From IMG/VR virus record IMGVR_UViG_3300008448_000263, positions 1-37,661 of that record: DNA of 37,661 nucleotides; one strand, 5' to 3'. A program made the position numbers and the translations under genes. Below are positions 8,583-16,396 of this stretch, piece after piece. The notes under the pieces were generated by a model. That model saw only the letters and a list, made by a program, of their open reading frames with translations, did no database searches and was not told where the DNA came from. Origin of the DNA: a virus. Position 1 is the first letter of the stretch. Every line of letters starts with the position of its first letter.

Positions 8583-11344
8583 CAGATCACAAGCTTAAGC
8601 TCGATGTTGTTGAGAGGATAGGGGATAGACAAGTCAGCTTCGATCACAACGCGATCCTTGTACAGAGCGTGCTGACGGATCTGGATTACAGTACCGTCGA
8701 TTAGCTGAGGACCAGTTCGGGTTGTGCCGTTTGACTTGAGGACCAAAGTCACTGTTTCAAACAGGGACTTCAGGATTATGAGCATATCGTCGGTCACGTT
8801 GGAACGACCGATGTATGGCTCGTATACGTTCTTGTACTGGTAGGAGATGGAGTCCACGTTAACGCGGACCATTTCCTCACGGCTGTTAAGGTCGGTTGGA
8901 TCGCTGGTTACAGCGTGACGGTTGAAGATGTTACCGTCAACATCCTTGTGGATGATCCAGCCGCCAGACTCAGCGATTTGGTTTAGCTGGCTGCCGTTAA
9001 GACCGCTGATCAAAGCGCCAGTGTCGTCTATACCAGACAAGGTGACGTGGGTCAGACCTTGCTGAGGAAGGACACCAGAACGAAGACCAGCAACAGCGGC
9101 TGCTGCGAAGTAGCCTGGGAACACTGCGCCGTCCAGACCAACGGTGCTGTTGGCTACTACGACGATACGGCGGTCCTTGTGCTGAGCTACCTGAGCCTTG
9201 GCCTCTAGAACCTTGTCAGCACGGTTCAAGGTGCGCCAGATTTCCACACGCTGGGCCACGGTGATGGCAGCGGTGTGGCCAGTGGCCAACCTTACTGAAC
9301 CTTCAGACAGCACTTCGTCAATGACGAACTCGCTGTAGGTCTCGTTGCCGAAACCGTCAGTGCTGAACAGGAAGCGAGCCTTGTCGCCTGCGCGTACACC
9401 GTTGGTGACGAACTTGGCGTTGTTAGCTGGTACGAACAGCAAGGTGTACTGAGTGCCAGAGGTGGTTGGGTCGTCAGACAGCTTGGCCAGAACAACTCCG
9501 TCATCAGAGCTGGTGGCTGGGCTTACTACGGCCTTCTGGTCAGGTACGTCGATGCTGAACACGCCAGCCTTGTAGTTGCCAACTTCTGGGGAGGACTCTG
9601 AAAGAATCAGAGACTTCCAAGCAGCCAACACAGTGCCGTTGGTGGTCAGAGGTACTAGGTTGTAGATCTGGGTCTGGCCGTCCAGAATTTCCAGAACGTC
9701 CAACCAGCTGTCTACGTCGTTAGGATCGGCAACAGCTGAGAAGTACACAGGCTGGTCGTTGGCGTTGACCAGAGCTTCGTAGACGCCCCAGTATAGGGGG
9801 TTGTCTGGGCTGGCCTGACCGAGCAGGGTGCCGATTTCAGAAATGTTGGCCACGCTCTCAAAGGCGTTGACGTAGTCAGCCAACCAAGCGCGATACTCTA
9901 CGAAGAGAGTGCCGCCCTTCAGAGGAAGAGGCTGGGGAACGCCGCTGTCAGTCCAGCTATCGTCGTACAGAAGGATGCCAGACTGTACGGTGATCTCGGT
10001 GTCTGAAGTTGTATAAGCTACGTTTGGAACGTCAGCGTCTAGATTCTTTTCAATCTGCAAGTTCTTGCGGATTGAAAGTTTCAGGTCGAGATCGGTAGCG
10101 GCAGCCAAAGCTTCTGGAAGGTCGTCAGCCAGGATTAGCGTCTTGACAGCGCCAGTCGAAGCAGCTGTAGCAGTGATGTAGTATTTGTCGCCCTTGCACA
10201 GAGCGGTCTGGTTGAGCGAAATGGTTACGCCGTAATTGCCTACAGGGAAAGCAGTGCTAGCTGCTGAAATCACTGTAGGACCGCTGAGGTCATAACCAGT
10301 TGTGGTGGTCACAGTTACTTCAGGGGAAGCAGCGTAAGCGCCGCCCTTGGTAACTTCCACGATATAAGTGGTTGTGGAAGTACCGCTGTAGGTACCAGCA
10401 GCTGTAGCCGTTGGAGCGGTGAAAGCCTGGTTAGCTACAACACGCCACTTCTGGCCTACAACCAAGTCATCTGGGCTGATGCCTTCTTCTTCAGCGATAG
10501 ATGAAGCAGAGGTAGCGGCTCCACCAGTCAGTTCGCTAAAGGTTACTCTCAGACCCCTTGTACCAATCGAAGTAGCAACGCCTTTTGCTGAAGGCGTAAT
10601 GCTGGCTTGGTTGTCTCTGCCAGAGGCGCTAGTCACGCGCAATCTAGCAGTGGTGTGGTTACCACCAACCGAGCTGTTGATAACTTCGATGGTGTAAGTT
10701 TCAGTGATGTCGCCAGATTCTCTGCCGTCATAGCTTGAGGCGTCGGCAGAAGCTCTGATAGCGTTGACCAAACCTAGGCTGGTCACGGTCACTGACAGGG
10801 TTTGAGTAGTCTTGTTGGTAGAAGCGCCTGAGGCAGAGCCGACAGAAGCGGCTACAGTCTCGCCAACAAAACCGCGAACTGAAGTATTGAGAACGTATTC
10901 GGTTCCGCTGACAACTCCGCGAACATAAGCGTGGTCGCCAATTTGCACATCTCTGTCTAGAAGAGATGCGGAGCGAGCATAGGAGCCGTTGGTCTTGAAG
11001 CTGGTACCAGCGTCACGCACGCGGTTCTTGTAGCCAGCTACTGGAGCTACTAGAGAACCTACACTGGCGGCGTTGCTGAAGTACTCAAGCAGAGCGTCTT
11101 CTGCAAACAGCTTTACGTAGCCGAAGTCAACCTGGGAGCCGACAGGGCGCTCTGGCCAAGCGTAAGCTTGGTCAGCAACGTCGTCGTATTCGCCTAGGTT
11201 GATAATTTGTTTTTCGTCTGAGTTGGCATAGCGGAACAGCTTGGCGTGACCGCCAGTGATGTGAGCACTACGGGGTGCTGCAGCAGCTGCTGTGGTTACG
11301 CTGAACTCTTGGAATACAGTTACTTGAGGAAGAACGTAAGCCAT
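8582..11344 (-). CDS. Contractile tail sheath protein, 920 aa
   Basis: The C-terminal third matches the sheath family closely. It has a segment with LNQIAESGGWIIHKD, the NSREEMVRVNVDSI stretch, the YEPYIGRSN motif, and a final PLNNIELKLVI strand used for subunit linking. The N-terminus (MAYVLPQVTVFQEF) is also typical. At 920 residues it is longer than T4 gp18 (659). The excess lies roughly at residues 130-420, which are Ser/Thr/Ala/Gly rich, beta-like and probably form surface domains. It is followed by the tube gene and preceded by the tail terminator candidate. Start ATG at 11344 has GGAGG five bases upstream, directly after a GTGTC/GACAC hairpin. Base composition is more GC-rich than the fibre region, as in other highly expressed genes here. 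Confidence 0.9.
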   Translation of the reverse strand: MAYVLPQVTVFQEFSVTTAAAAAPRSAHITGGHAKLFRYANSDEKQIINLGEYDDVADQAYAWPERPVGSQVDFGYVKLFAEDALLEYFSNAASVGSLVAPVAGYKNRVRDAGTSFKTNGSYARSASLLDRDVQIGDHAYVRGVVSGTEYVLNTSVRGFVGETVAASVGSASGASTNKTTQTLSVTVTSLGLVNAIRASADASSYDGRESGDITETYTIEVINSSVGGNHTTARLRVTSASGRDNQASITPSAKGVATSIGTRGLRVTFSELTGGAATSASSIAEEEGISPDDLVVGQKWRVVANQAFTAPTATAAGTYSGTSTTTYIVEVTKGGAYAASPEVTVTTTTGYDLSGPTVISAASTAFPVGNYGVTISLNQTALCKGDKYYITATAASTGAVKTLILADDLPEALAAATDLDLKLSIRKNLQIEKNLDADVPNVAYTTSDTEITVQSGILLYDDSWTDSGVPQPLPLKGGTLFVEYRAWLADYVNAFESVANISEIGTLLGQASPDNPLYWGVYEALVNANDQPVYFSAVADPNDVDSWLDVLEILDGQTQIYNLVPLTTNGTVLAAWKSLILSESSPEVGNYKAGVFSIDVPDQKAVVSPATSSDDGVVLAKLSDDPTTSGTQYTLLFVPANNAKFVTNGVRAGDKARFLFSTDGFGNETYSEFVIDEVLSEGSVRLATGHTAAITVAQRVEIWRTLNRADKVLEAKAQVAQHKDRRIVVVANSTVGLDGAVFPGYFAAAAVAGLRSGVLPQQGLTHVTLSGIDDTGALISGLNGSQLNQIAESGGWIIHKDVDGNIFNRHAVTSDPTDLNSREEMVRVNVDSISYQYKNVYEPYIGRSNVTDDMLIILKSLFETVTLVLKSNGTTRTGPQLIDGTVIQIRQHALYKDRVVIEADLSIPYPLNNIELKLVI

Positions 11345-11357
11345 GATGCCCTCCGTA

Positions 11358-11371
11358 GTGTCTTATGACAC
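11358..11371 (-). promoter_or_regulatory. Hairpin GTGTC-ATAA-GACAC upstream of the sheath SD
   Basis: A perfect 5-bp inverted repeat with a four-base loop ends three bases before the GGAGG of the sheath gene. A near copy (TGTGTC, five-base loop, GACACA) lies one base before the AGGAGG of the decoration-like gene at 16373-16389. The shared position suggests an mRNA element controlling translation or stability. Confidence 0.45.
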
Positions 11372-11388
11372 ACTTGCTAGCTTTTAGT

Positions 11389-12018
11389 TTAAGGCATGAA
11401 CTTCGACAACACAATACGCTTTAACACAGGTGCTTGAGGTACCAATGTCCAATTCTCGTCTGCAACGTAGGACACAGTTACTGGAACACCGTATGTTTCT
11501 TTCCATTCTTCTAGTTCAAACAAGGAGCCTACAGAAACCAGAGAAAAGCGCTTTAAGTCCAGCTCGTCTCTGATAATTGGTCCAAACTGCATCATCTCCC
11601 TGTATACTTCTGCTGCTAGAATCTCCGCTTCTGTACCTTTTCCAGCTAAGCAGAAAAATGTATGGCTACCTGCTACTAGGATCGAATGCTCCCTGTTAGC
11701 AGAAGTGGGCAAACCCCCGTGAAGCCTGTCGTCTATGCTTATTCGCTGAGGCTGCCAATCATTTCTTTTAATTATGATTGCTAGCTTTTTTTGCGTCAAG
11801 TCAGGACGCCACTGTGTTATAGATTCAATAACTATATCAGTTGATGCTACTGCTCTCCACAATTTTCCTCTAAGTTCTTTAGCTTCAATGTTATCGGCGT
11901 TAGCAAAATGATTGATAAACCATTCCCTGAAGAATCCTGTCATCAGATGCGGTTTTGGGGCTATTGAGCACCAATTACTGTATTTTCCAGGGTCACTTAC
12001 TTGAGGCTGGTCGCTCAT
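11389..12018 (-). CDS. Putative tail terminator/completion protein, 209 aa
   Basis: The gene sits directly before the sheath gene, the usual place of the tail terminator that caps the tube and sheath and joins the tail to the head. The protein is mixed alpha/beta. It includes HSILVAGSHTFFCLAGKGTE, a following helix, and the phrase GVPVTVSYVADENWTLVPQAP near the end, which resembles the ending of tail terminator proteins (a VPV strand followed by a proline-rich tail). The ATG at 12018 has GGAGAAG upstream and overlaps the end of a 53-codon gene. The assignment is by position and general appearance, not a firm motif. Confidence 0.55.
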   Translation of the reverse strand: MSDQPQVSDPGKYSNWCSIAPKPHLMTGFFREWFINHFANADNIEAKELRGKLWRAVASTDIVIESITQWRPDLTQKKLAIIIKRNDWQPQRISIDDRLHGGLPTSANREHSILVAGSHTFFCLAGKGTEAEILAAEVYREMMQFGPIIRDELDLKRFSLVSVGSLFELEEWKETYGVPVTVSYVADENWTLVPQAPVLKRIVLSKFMP

Positions 12019-12154
12019 TATACTTCTCCAAGCCCCATGATTTGACTATTTGCTCTTTAAGATCGTCACTAGGCTCCCAGTTTCTAATACTGGTGGTTGG
12101 CAGCAGCTTTTTGTTTTTTGTCTTATCGTTAAGACTGGGATCTGGTTTTTCCAT
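11993..12154 (-). CDS. Small overlapping gene, 53 aa, uncharacterised
   Basis: An open frame starts at ATG 12154 in a TAATG overlap with the stop of the preceding 266-aa gene and has GGAG four bases upstream. It ends in TGA at 11993, 26 bases inside the start of the tail terminator candidate. It encodes a basic N-terminal half with KTKNKK, then SIRNWEPSDD and a short helix. Without it, about 135 bases of an otherwise fully packed operon would be empty, which supports it as a real gene. It may be a small connector or assembly factor. Confidence 0.55.
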   Translation of the reverse strand: MEKPDPSLNDKTKNKKLLPTTSIRNWEPSDDLKEQIVKSWGLEKYNERPASSK

Positions 12155-12954
12155 TACACTCCACCCATTGGAATGTTGTAAACCACGTCTGAAAAATTTG
12201 CTTGTCTAGCAGAAACGTTGGTGACTACTGGGTAGCCTCTCATCTCTGCAGCTGAAATTATCTCATGGATAATAAACCGTCTATCACTGCCAGAGTCCAC
12301 AAACACATCATAACTGTCAGGCACAGGATCTCCAAGCATTCTACAGTTGCCAAATATGACGTCTTTTTTAGTTCCAACTGCTTGAACGTTGTCCATCTCT
12401 TCTCTGTGCTGGTGCAGAGCTAGCTCCATATTTGCTGGTATAGCTGCAAAATACCCTTGAATAATTCCAGTTCCTTTACAAACGGTGCAATCGCTGTTTG
12501 TTACTTCGTCTGTTAAGTAATCTGTACAAGCGGTACAGCGAGTACCGTATCTTTTTCTTTTGAGCAAAAAGCCTTTAAGTGAAGTGTACTTTGAATGCCT
12601 AAGTTTTTCTTTTCTTAGGACATCTCTAGCCAGTCTCCAGTCTCTAAATTGAAGATTCTTTACAGCTGAAACTATTTCTGAGTAGTAGGTCCTCAAAGCT
12701 GTTTGTAGCTTTACTCTGTAGTAAAAATCCTGGCTTTGAGCGTATATTCTTTTTTCGTCGTCTTCGGCAAAGTAGACATTTTGTACAGGCAGACCTATAT
12801 TCGCAAATTCCGTAGTAGGAACCGACGAAGCAGCGCCTTGTAGCGTAAATACGTGCGGACCTGGATCTGTAAATAGTCTAGAAATTACCCACTCTACTCT
12901 ACTGCCTCCTGAGACAGAGTATTTGACGAAAGCCCTTTCAAAAGGGTTAATCAT
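12154..12954 (-). CDS. Connector-region protein with zinc-ribbon motif, 266 aa
   Basis: The preferred start is ATG 12954, which overlaps the upstream stop as ATGA; the TTG six bases earlier has no SD. The central part holds CTAC and CTVC (C140, C143, C156, C159), a CxxC-x12-CxxC zinc-ribbon pattern ending in KGTG. The N-terminal half has a long helix with many Arg/Lys, and the C-terminal part is beta-like. Its position between an adaptor-like gene and the tail terminator candidate fits a head-tail connector or neck protein. I do not recognise a named family. A structural zinc site is inferred from the cysteines. Confidence 0.5.
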   Translation of the reverse strand: MINPFERAFVKYSVSGGSRVEWVISRLFTDPGPHVFTLQGAASSVPTTEFANIGLPVQNVYFAEDDEKRIYAQSQDFYYRVKLQTALRTYYSEIVSAVKNLQFRDWRLARDVLRKEKLRHSKYTSLKGFLLKRKRYGTRCTACTDYLTDEVTNSDCTVCKGTGIIQGYFAAIPANMELALHQHREEMDNVQAVGTKKDVIFGNCRMLGDPVPDSYDVFVDSGSDRRFIIHEIISAAEMRGYPVVTNVSARQANFSDVVYNIPMGGV

Positions 12955-13880
12955 CGCCAACGACCTCCGTACTCGTAGCCAGACCCGAATGTACCATTCC
13001 AGTTTTGAGCGTTAAACTGGGCTTTCTTATTTTTAACCCATTGGTTGAATTCACCAACCATCATAGCGCCAAGTTGCTCATACTCGCTGGCTTTGTTTTT
13101 ATCGTCTACTTGGATACCGCCTGCGCTATACGGCAGATGGTTACGACGATAGTGTTTTGCAGCTATCTGATACAAGTAACCCATTACGCCGTTTAGCAGA
13201 ATAACTGGGTTGGGAAAGTTAGAAGTATCAAATTTCTGAGGAATAGGAGGTTGAGCTGAATTAAAGTGCTCAACGCAGCGCAGCGTACACTCAACTATTT
13301 CTGTGAGGTCAAATTCAAGTTCTGATAGCAAGTAGTTATCTTCTGGCGCACTGTCTCTTAAAAACACTCTTACATCGTTGGGGCTAGGCACGCCTACGTT
13401 GCGGTTCTCTAAGCCAAACTCGCCCCTGTCTACGAATAGGTAAAAAGGATAGGTAAATAGTATAGCGCCGTCTATGTCACGAAAGGCCCACTGCCCTCTG
13501 TAGATACCGTTTAGAGCTGTGACCTCAGGTTGTAGTCTGCAGCGTATAGTTCCAGAAGGCGCATCCCAGATTACGGCGTCTAGATCGTACGGCAGTTTGC
13601 TGTCAGATATATTTACAGCCTCTCTAAGCCTTCCAATAATTGAAGGCTCAAGGGTTCCAGAGCTTGAGCTGTTTGCTGAGCTACTGCTGGCTAGACTGCA
13701 ATTACTTAAGTTTATAGGCCTGCCTTCTGAATCTCTTAACACCATTTCCATCACAGGACTTACGTTACGAACTGTGTAAACTGACGGAATCTTTGCCAAG
13801 ATCGGATTATTCTCGACCTTGGTTATTCTTGGTCTAATTATTACTTGTTCTGAACAATCTACACTTGATGGGTCAGGCAT
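12951..13880 (-). CDS. Putative head-tail adaptor/neck protein, 309 aa
   Basis: The first gene after the intrinsic terminator that closes the head module. Residues about 30-165 are beta-rich, with a Ser-rich loop, and look like an immunoglobulin-like domain (GIYRGQWAFRDIDG, YPFYLFVDRGEFG). Residues about 185-300 are helical, with SELEFDLTEIVECTLRCVEH and a phrase with PPIPQKF, resembling helical head-tail adaptors. The end is Tyr/Gly rich (YEYGGRWR). The ATG at 13880 has AGAGGA upstream. The call rests on position between head and tail genes and on the helical pattern. Confidence 0.45.
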   Translation of the reverse strand: MPDPSSVDCSEQVIIRPRITKVENNPILAKIPSVYTVRNVSPVMEMVLRDSEGRPINLSNCSLASSSSANSSSSGTLEPSIIGRLREAVNISDSKLPYDLDAVIWDAPSGTIRCRLQPEVTALNGIYRGQWAFRDIDGAILFTYPFYLFVDRGEFGLENRNVGVPSPNDVRVFLRDSAPEDNYLLSELEFDLTEIVECTLRCVEHFNSAQPPIPQKFDTSNFPNPVILLNGVMGYLYQIAAKHYRRNHLPYSAGGIQVDDKNKASEYEQLGAMMVGEFNQWVKNKKAQFNAQNWNGTFGSGYEYGGRWR

Positions 13881-13907
13881 AGCTAATCCTCTGTAGAAGT
13901 TTGGTTC

Positions 13908-13916
13908 ATCTTATCA
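13908..13916 (-). promoter_or_regulatory. Possible extended -10 promoter TGATAAGAT
   Basis: Between the intrinsic terminator and the adaptor gene start, the minus strand reads TGATAAGAT, a TG-n extended -10 with hexamer TAAGAT. No convincing -35 is seen. The same TG-n-TAAGAT arrangement occurs in the intergenic space before the 964-aa gene. A promoter is expected here because a terminator lies just upstream. Confidence 0.35.
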
Positions 13917-13963
13917 CAGCTACAGAGCTGTCTGGTAGTTTAAATTAAAAGCCTTAACGTGCA

Positions 13964-13995
13964 AAAACCCACCCTCTAATTTGAGGGTGGGTTTT
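13964..13995 (-). terminator. Rho-independent terminator after the head module
   Basis: AAAACCCACCCTC and GAGGGTGGGTTTT form a perfect 13-bp stem around a six-base loop. On the minus strand the stem is GC-rich at its top and ends in a T tract, as in intrinsic terminators. It lies 19 bases after the stop of the 116-aa gene and before the adaptor gene, so it divides head from connector/tail transcription. The symmetric A and T tracts mean it could act on both strands. Confidence 0.85.
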
Positions 13996-14014
13996 GCTTC
14001 CCAAGGCTGTCTTA

Positions 14015-14365
14015 TTAGACGGTGTGGGGATCAGTGATAGAGCTGGAGTAGTCACCCCAGCAAGGATCGACATCGTTGACCACGCTGTTTTGCACAGCGA
14101 GAATCTTCGTGACATCCAGAGTAGTGTCGTAATAGTGCGGAGTTGGGGTCTGCACAATTACAAGCTTGCCGTTGTTAACGGCATTCTGGAGGGCAGCGCG
14201 ATGGCGCTTCTTGGTGATGGAAGAGTAAAGAGTGTCAACGCCACCGAAGTAGCTGTACTCTTCACCTGACGCTAGGCGCTTGCCGTGAGGAGGTAGAAAG
14301 CCAAAAAAGGCTTCCTTTCCGCTCATGTTACGCACCTTCGTCTGAAGGCAGGTAATTTCAGCCAT
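14015..14365 (-). CDS. Conserved-looking small virion protein, 116 aa
   Basis: The last gene of the head module, 11 bases after a 128-aa gene and just before the terminator. It contains GKEAFFGFLPPHGKRLASGE near the N-terminus, a KKRHR basic patch, and ends in DPCWGDYSSSITDPHTV. From memory, similar small proteins with an FGFLPPHG phrase occur next to capsid genes in other large phages, where they are of unknown function. A capsid cement or head vertex protein is plausible. The ATG at 14365 has GGAGG six bases upstream. Confidence 0.5.
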   Translation of the reverse strand: MAEITCLQTKVRNMSGKEAFFGFLPPHGKRLASGEEYSYFGGVDTLYSSITKKRHRAALQNAVNNGKLVIVQTPTPHYYDTTLDVTKILAVQNSVVNDVDPCWGDYSSSITDPHTV

Positions 14366-14376
14366 GTTAACCTCCG

Positions 14377-14763
14377 TTAGTTAGCCACATGCTGGGCTAG
14401 AGCATTGTGGTAAACAGCAAGTGCTGCTTGGACAGATGGATTAGCTGCAAGGTTCTCAGAAGCAGCCTTTACCAGGGCCTCTTCCTGTGCAACTTGTGGA
14501 TTGCCGAAACCCATGGAACCCATGGCGTTTTCCAAGCTGGACGAAGCAGCGCCGATCAAAGATCCGCGAGCCTGGGCCTGCTTGATTTGCTCTTGTTCCT
14601 TGGCAGCTTCCAAGTGACTTGCGATCTTGAGAAGTTCTGCAACTTCCCCTTCGTTCTGGGGAACGATACCGAAGTCGTTTGCCAGCTTTTCGAGGAACAC
14701 AGGCACGTAAACGTTCTGCATCAGAAAGCCGTGTGCCTGCTCTGGTGTGATCTGCTCTGACAT
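14377..14763 (-). CDS. Helical head-module protein, 128 aa, uncharacterised
   Basis: The protein is almost wholly helical. It has an acidic N-terminal half, a charged helix (HLEAAKEQEQIKQAQARG, about 50-67), then a Gly/Met/Ala-rich linker and a second helical segment with LVKAASENLAANPS. The KAAS tetrapeptide is one instance of a motif recurring in this cluster. It lies directly after the capsid gene and a strong hairpin, with AAGGAG before the ATG at 14763. Function unknown; a head-associated assembly protein is the best guess from context. Confidence 0.5.
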   Translation of the reverse strand: MSEQITPEQAHGFLMQNVYVPVFLEKLANDFGIVPQNEGEVAELLKIASHLEAAKEQEQIKQAQARGSLIGAASSSLENAMGSMGFGNPQVAQEEALVKAASENLAANPSVQAALAVYHNALAQHVAN

Positions 14764-14788
14764 TTAGATACTCCTTGTTAAGTAGGAC

Positions 14789-14818
14789 CAAGGTAGCCGT
14801 GTTGCCACGGCTACCTTG
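14789..14818 (-). promoter_or_regulatory. 13-bp hairpin with GCAA tetraloop after the capsid gene
   Basis: CAAGGTAGCCGTG, GCAA and CACGGCTACCTTG on the minus strand form a perfect 13-bp stem capped by a GNRA tetraloop. It starts about ten bases after the capsid stop and has no following T tract, so it is probably a transcript-end stabiliser or processing signal rather than an intrinsic terminator. Confidence 0.65.
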
Positions 14819-14828
14819 AAGTACCTTA

Positions 14829-15761
14829 TCATGCAAAGTCTGCACGGGCCAGAGAGTTGGTGTTGCCGATGGCTCCACCGAGGGTCTCATAGGCAAAGAA
14901 CTCCAACATGTAAGCCTTGCGCTCGATGTACATGGTGGTGTCTTCGAGCAAGTAGCTCTTGCCCATGAACTTGGGATCAGCAAACAGGTACATCGAGTCG
15001 CTGGGGACCAGATCCTGCTTGATGGTGACGATCCAGTTGGCGTTCATGAAGTTCTGCTCGGACCAGCCATTCTTGAAGAGGTCCTGGCTGAAGTCGCCGC
15101 CCATTTCTTCACGACCGAACTTCATGATCTCGCGGATCGTGAGGTTGTTCAGAAGAACGGTACCAGTCTCTAGACGAGAGATGGTGCGGGGCAGAATCTT
15201 GAAAGCGTCCTGGAGGGTATCACGGGTGATACCGCCGTACAGGGTTTCCCACTGAACGGTGCCAGAGTTGGGGTTAACGGTGTCGGCAGAGCCGCCGAGG
15301 CCAGCGTTAACAGCAGCCAAGAACTTGCGGTCTTCTTCAGCCAGCATGTCCTTGATTGAGTTGTCGCTTAGAACCTGACGGATGTCGATGTAATAAGTAC
15401 GCAGTTCGTCAACGTCCTTCGTGAAACGAGGGGTGACGATACGGTCGAAGCTAACGCGGTAGCGCTGGCCACGAATGTACAGGCTCATCGGCAAGGTAGC
15501 GAAGGGAATGCTGACAGCGGCAGGGGAGTCTGGCTCGCGGTCAACAATCTTCACTGGCTTGTCGGTATCAACCTGACGATCAAGATCGTCATTGCTGATC
15601 TGGACAGGTGGCAGAATGCGGCGATAGAAGCCTTCTTCACGCATTCTGTAACGGGTGAAGTCATTCACTGCGTCAAGCGCACGCTTCTCCATGCCTGGGG
15701 TCTCCAGGTAGGAGATAAAGGTCTCGTTGCGTAGCTTGACATCGTCATTAACGGATGCCAT
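14829..15761 (-). CDS. Major capsid protein, 310 aa
   Basis: The gene follows protease, scaffold-like and decoration-like genes in standard head-module order. The protein has a helical N-terminal arm (about 1-50), then a mixed alpha/beta body with ILPPVQISNDDLDRQV, SIPFATLPMSLYIRGQRYRV and FTKDVDELRTYYIDIRQVL, consistent with an HK97-fold capsid subunit. The end (EFFAYETLGGAIGNTN) fits the final strands of such proteins. I prefer ATG 15761 (MASVNDD), nine bases after GGAGG, over the in-frame TTG at 15767. The gene is GC-richer than the fibre region, as expected for a highly expressed protein, and is followed by a strong hairpin. No K-x-A-S motif is visible, so N-terminal processing, if any, would be elsewhere. 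Confidence 0.75.
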   Translation of the reverse strand: MASVNDDVKLRNETFISYLETPGMEKRALDAVNDFTRYRMREEGFYRRILPPVQISNDDLDRQVDTDKPVKIVDREPDSPAAVSIPFATLPMSLYIRGQRYRVSFDRIVTPRFTKDVDELRTYYIDIRQVLSDNSIKDMLAEEDRKFLAAVNAGLGGSADTVNPNSGTVQWETLYGGITRDTLQDAFKILPRTISRLETGTVLLNNLTIREIMKFGREEMGGDFSQDLFKNGWSEQNFMNANWIVTIKQDLVPSDSMYLFADPKFMGKSYLLEDTTMYIERKAYMLEFFAYETLGGAIGNTNSLARADFA

Positions 15762-15798
15762 GTTCAAAAACCTCCACGATTACCTTAGGGTTAAAAAC

Positions 15799-16359
15799 TT
15801 AGTAGCCAGTCTTGCCAGGCTTGTAGACTGGCCAGAAGGACAACACGTAGTTACGGTCGCTCTGACGCTTGCGCTTTGCACGGCTCACAACGCCAACAAC
15901 GGCGGTTGGGTTGGTGCTACCGCTTAGCGAGGTAGAGTTTTCCAAGGTGGTAATTCCCTGGTTGGTTAGCTTACCCTTGGTGATGGCTGCGGTGTTGTCA
16001 GCCTTCAGGTAATCGTTGGGGTTGTAGGTTTGAGCGGTATCGAACTCGGTGGTTTCGAGTTCGTAAGCGCCCTTAGCCACTAGACCAGTGAGGTTACCGT
16101 CTGGTCCGATTGGATACCAGAGGCTACCGCCGCTGTTGGTGACGTCGCTATCTGCGTTGTTTTGCAACAAGAAGATAGGCATCTGGCTGCCAGAGCAGCC
16201 AAGACGGAATTCACCGTTTGAGTCTAGATAAACTACGCGACCTGCGAAAGCATAAGCAGCGTAGGTTTCGCTTGCGCTGAGCTTGGCGGTGAAGTCAAGC
16301 GCAGCCATGTGGAACCAACCCTTGACAGCGTCTAGGGTGTGATCAAACATCTGAGCCAT
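15799..16359 (-). CDS. Putative head decoration/fibre protein, 186 aa
   Basis: A beta-rich, Asn/Gly/Thr-rich protein between a small helical head protein and the capsid gene. It contains AYAFAGRVVYLDSNGEFRLG, PIFLLQNNADSD and GGSLWYPIGPDGNLTGLVA, then ends in YVLSFWPVYKPGKTGY. Compact beta proteins in this position commonly decorate the capsid. The true start is probably ATG 16359 (MAQMFDH), with AGGAGG eight bases upstream. The ATG at 16380 would put that SD inside the coding region. A hairpin lies immediately upstream of the SD. Function is inferred from location and composition. Confidence 0.5.
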   Translation of the reverse strand: MAQMFDHTLDAVKGWFHMAALDFTAKLSASETYAAYAFAGRVVYLDSNGEFRLGCSGSQMPIFLLQNNADSDVTNSGGSLWYPIGPDGNLTGLVAKGAYELETTEFDTAQTYNPNDYLKADNTAAITKGKLTNQGITTLENSTSLSGSTNPTAVVGVVSRAKRKRQSDRNYVLSFWPVYKPGKTGY

Positions 16360-16372
16360 GGAAAAAACCTCC

Positions 16373-16389
16373 TGTGTCATTTAGACACA
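16373..16389 (-). promoter_or_regulatory. Hairpin TGTGTC-TAAAT-GACACA upstream of the decoration gene SD
   Basis: A perfect 6-bp inverted repeat with a five-base loop whose right arm abuts the AGGAGG of the gene starting at 16359. It shares its stem and position with the hairpin before the sheath gene at 11358-11371. Confidence 0.45.
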
Positions 16390-16396
16390 AATAAAA

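Noticed and set aside
14456-14983. Minus-strand frame of 175 codons across the capsid gene end
   Set aside because: Overlaps the capsid gene, the hairpin and the 128-aa gene in another frame; both of those have strong SDs and coherent protein sequence.
15761-15767. TTG start at 15767 for the capsid gene
   Set aside because: ATG two codons later is nine bases after GGAGG and is the normal initiator. Similar TTG or GTG upstream starts were trimmed at 5396, 8059, 12960, 34174 and 36492.
16359-16380. Start of the decoration gene at ATG 16380
   Set aside because: It would put the AGGAGG and half the hairpin inside the coding region; ATG 16359 has that SD at ideal distance.
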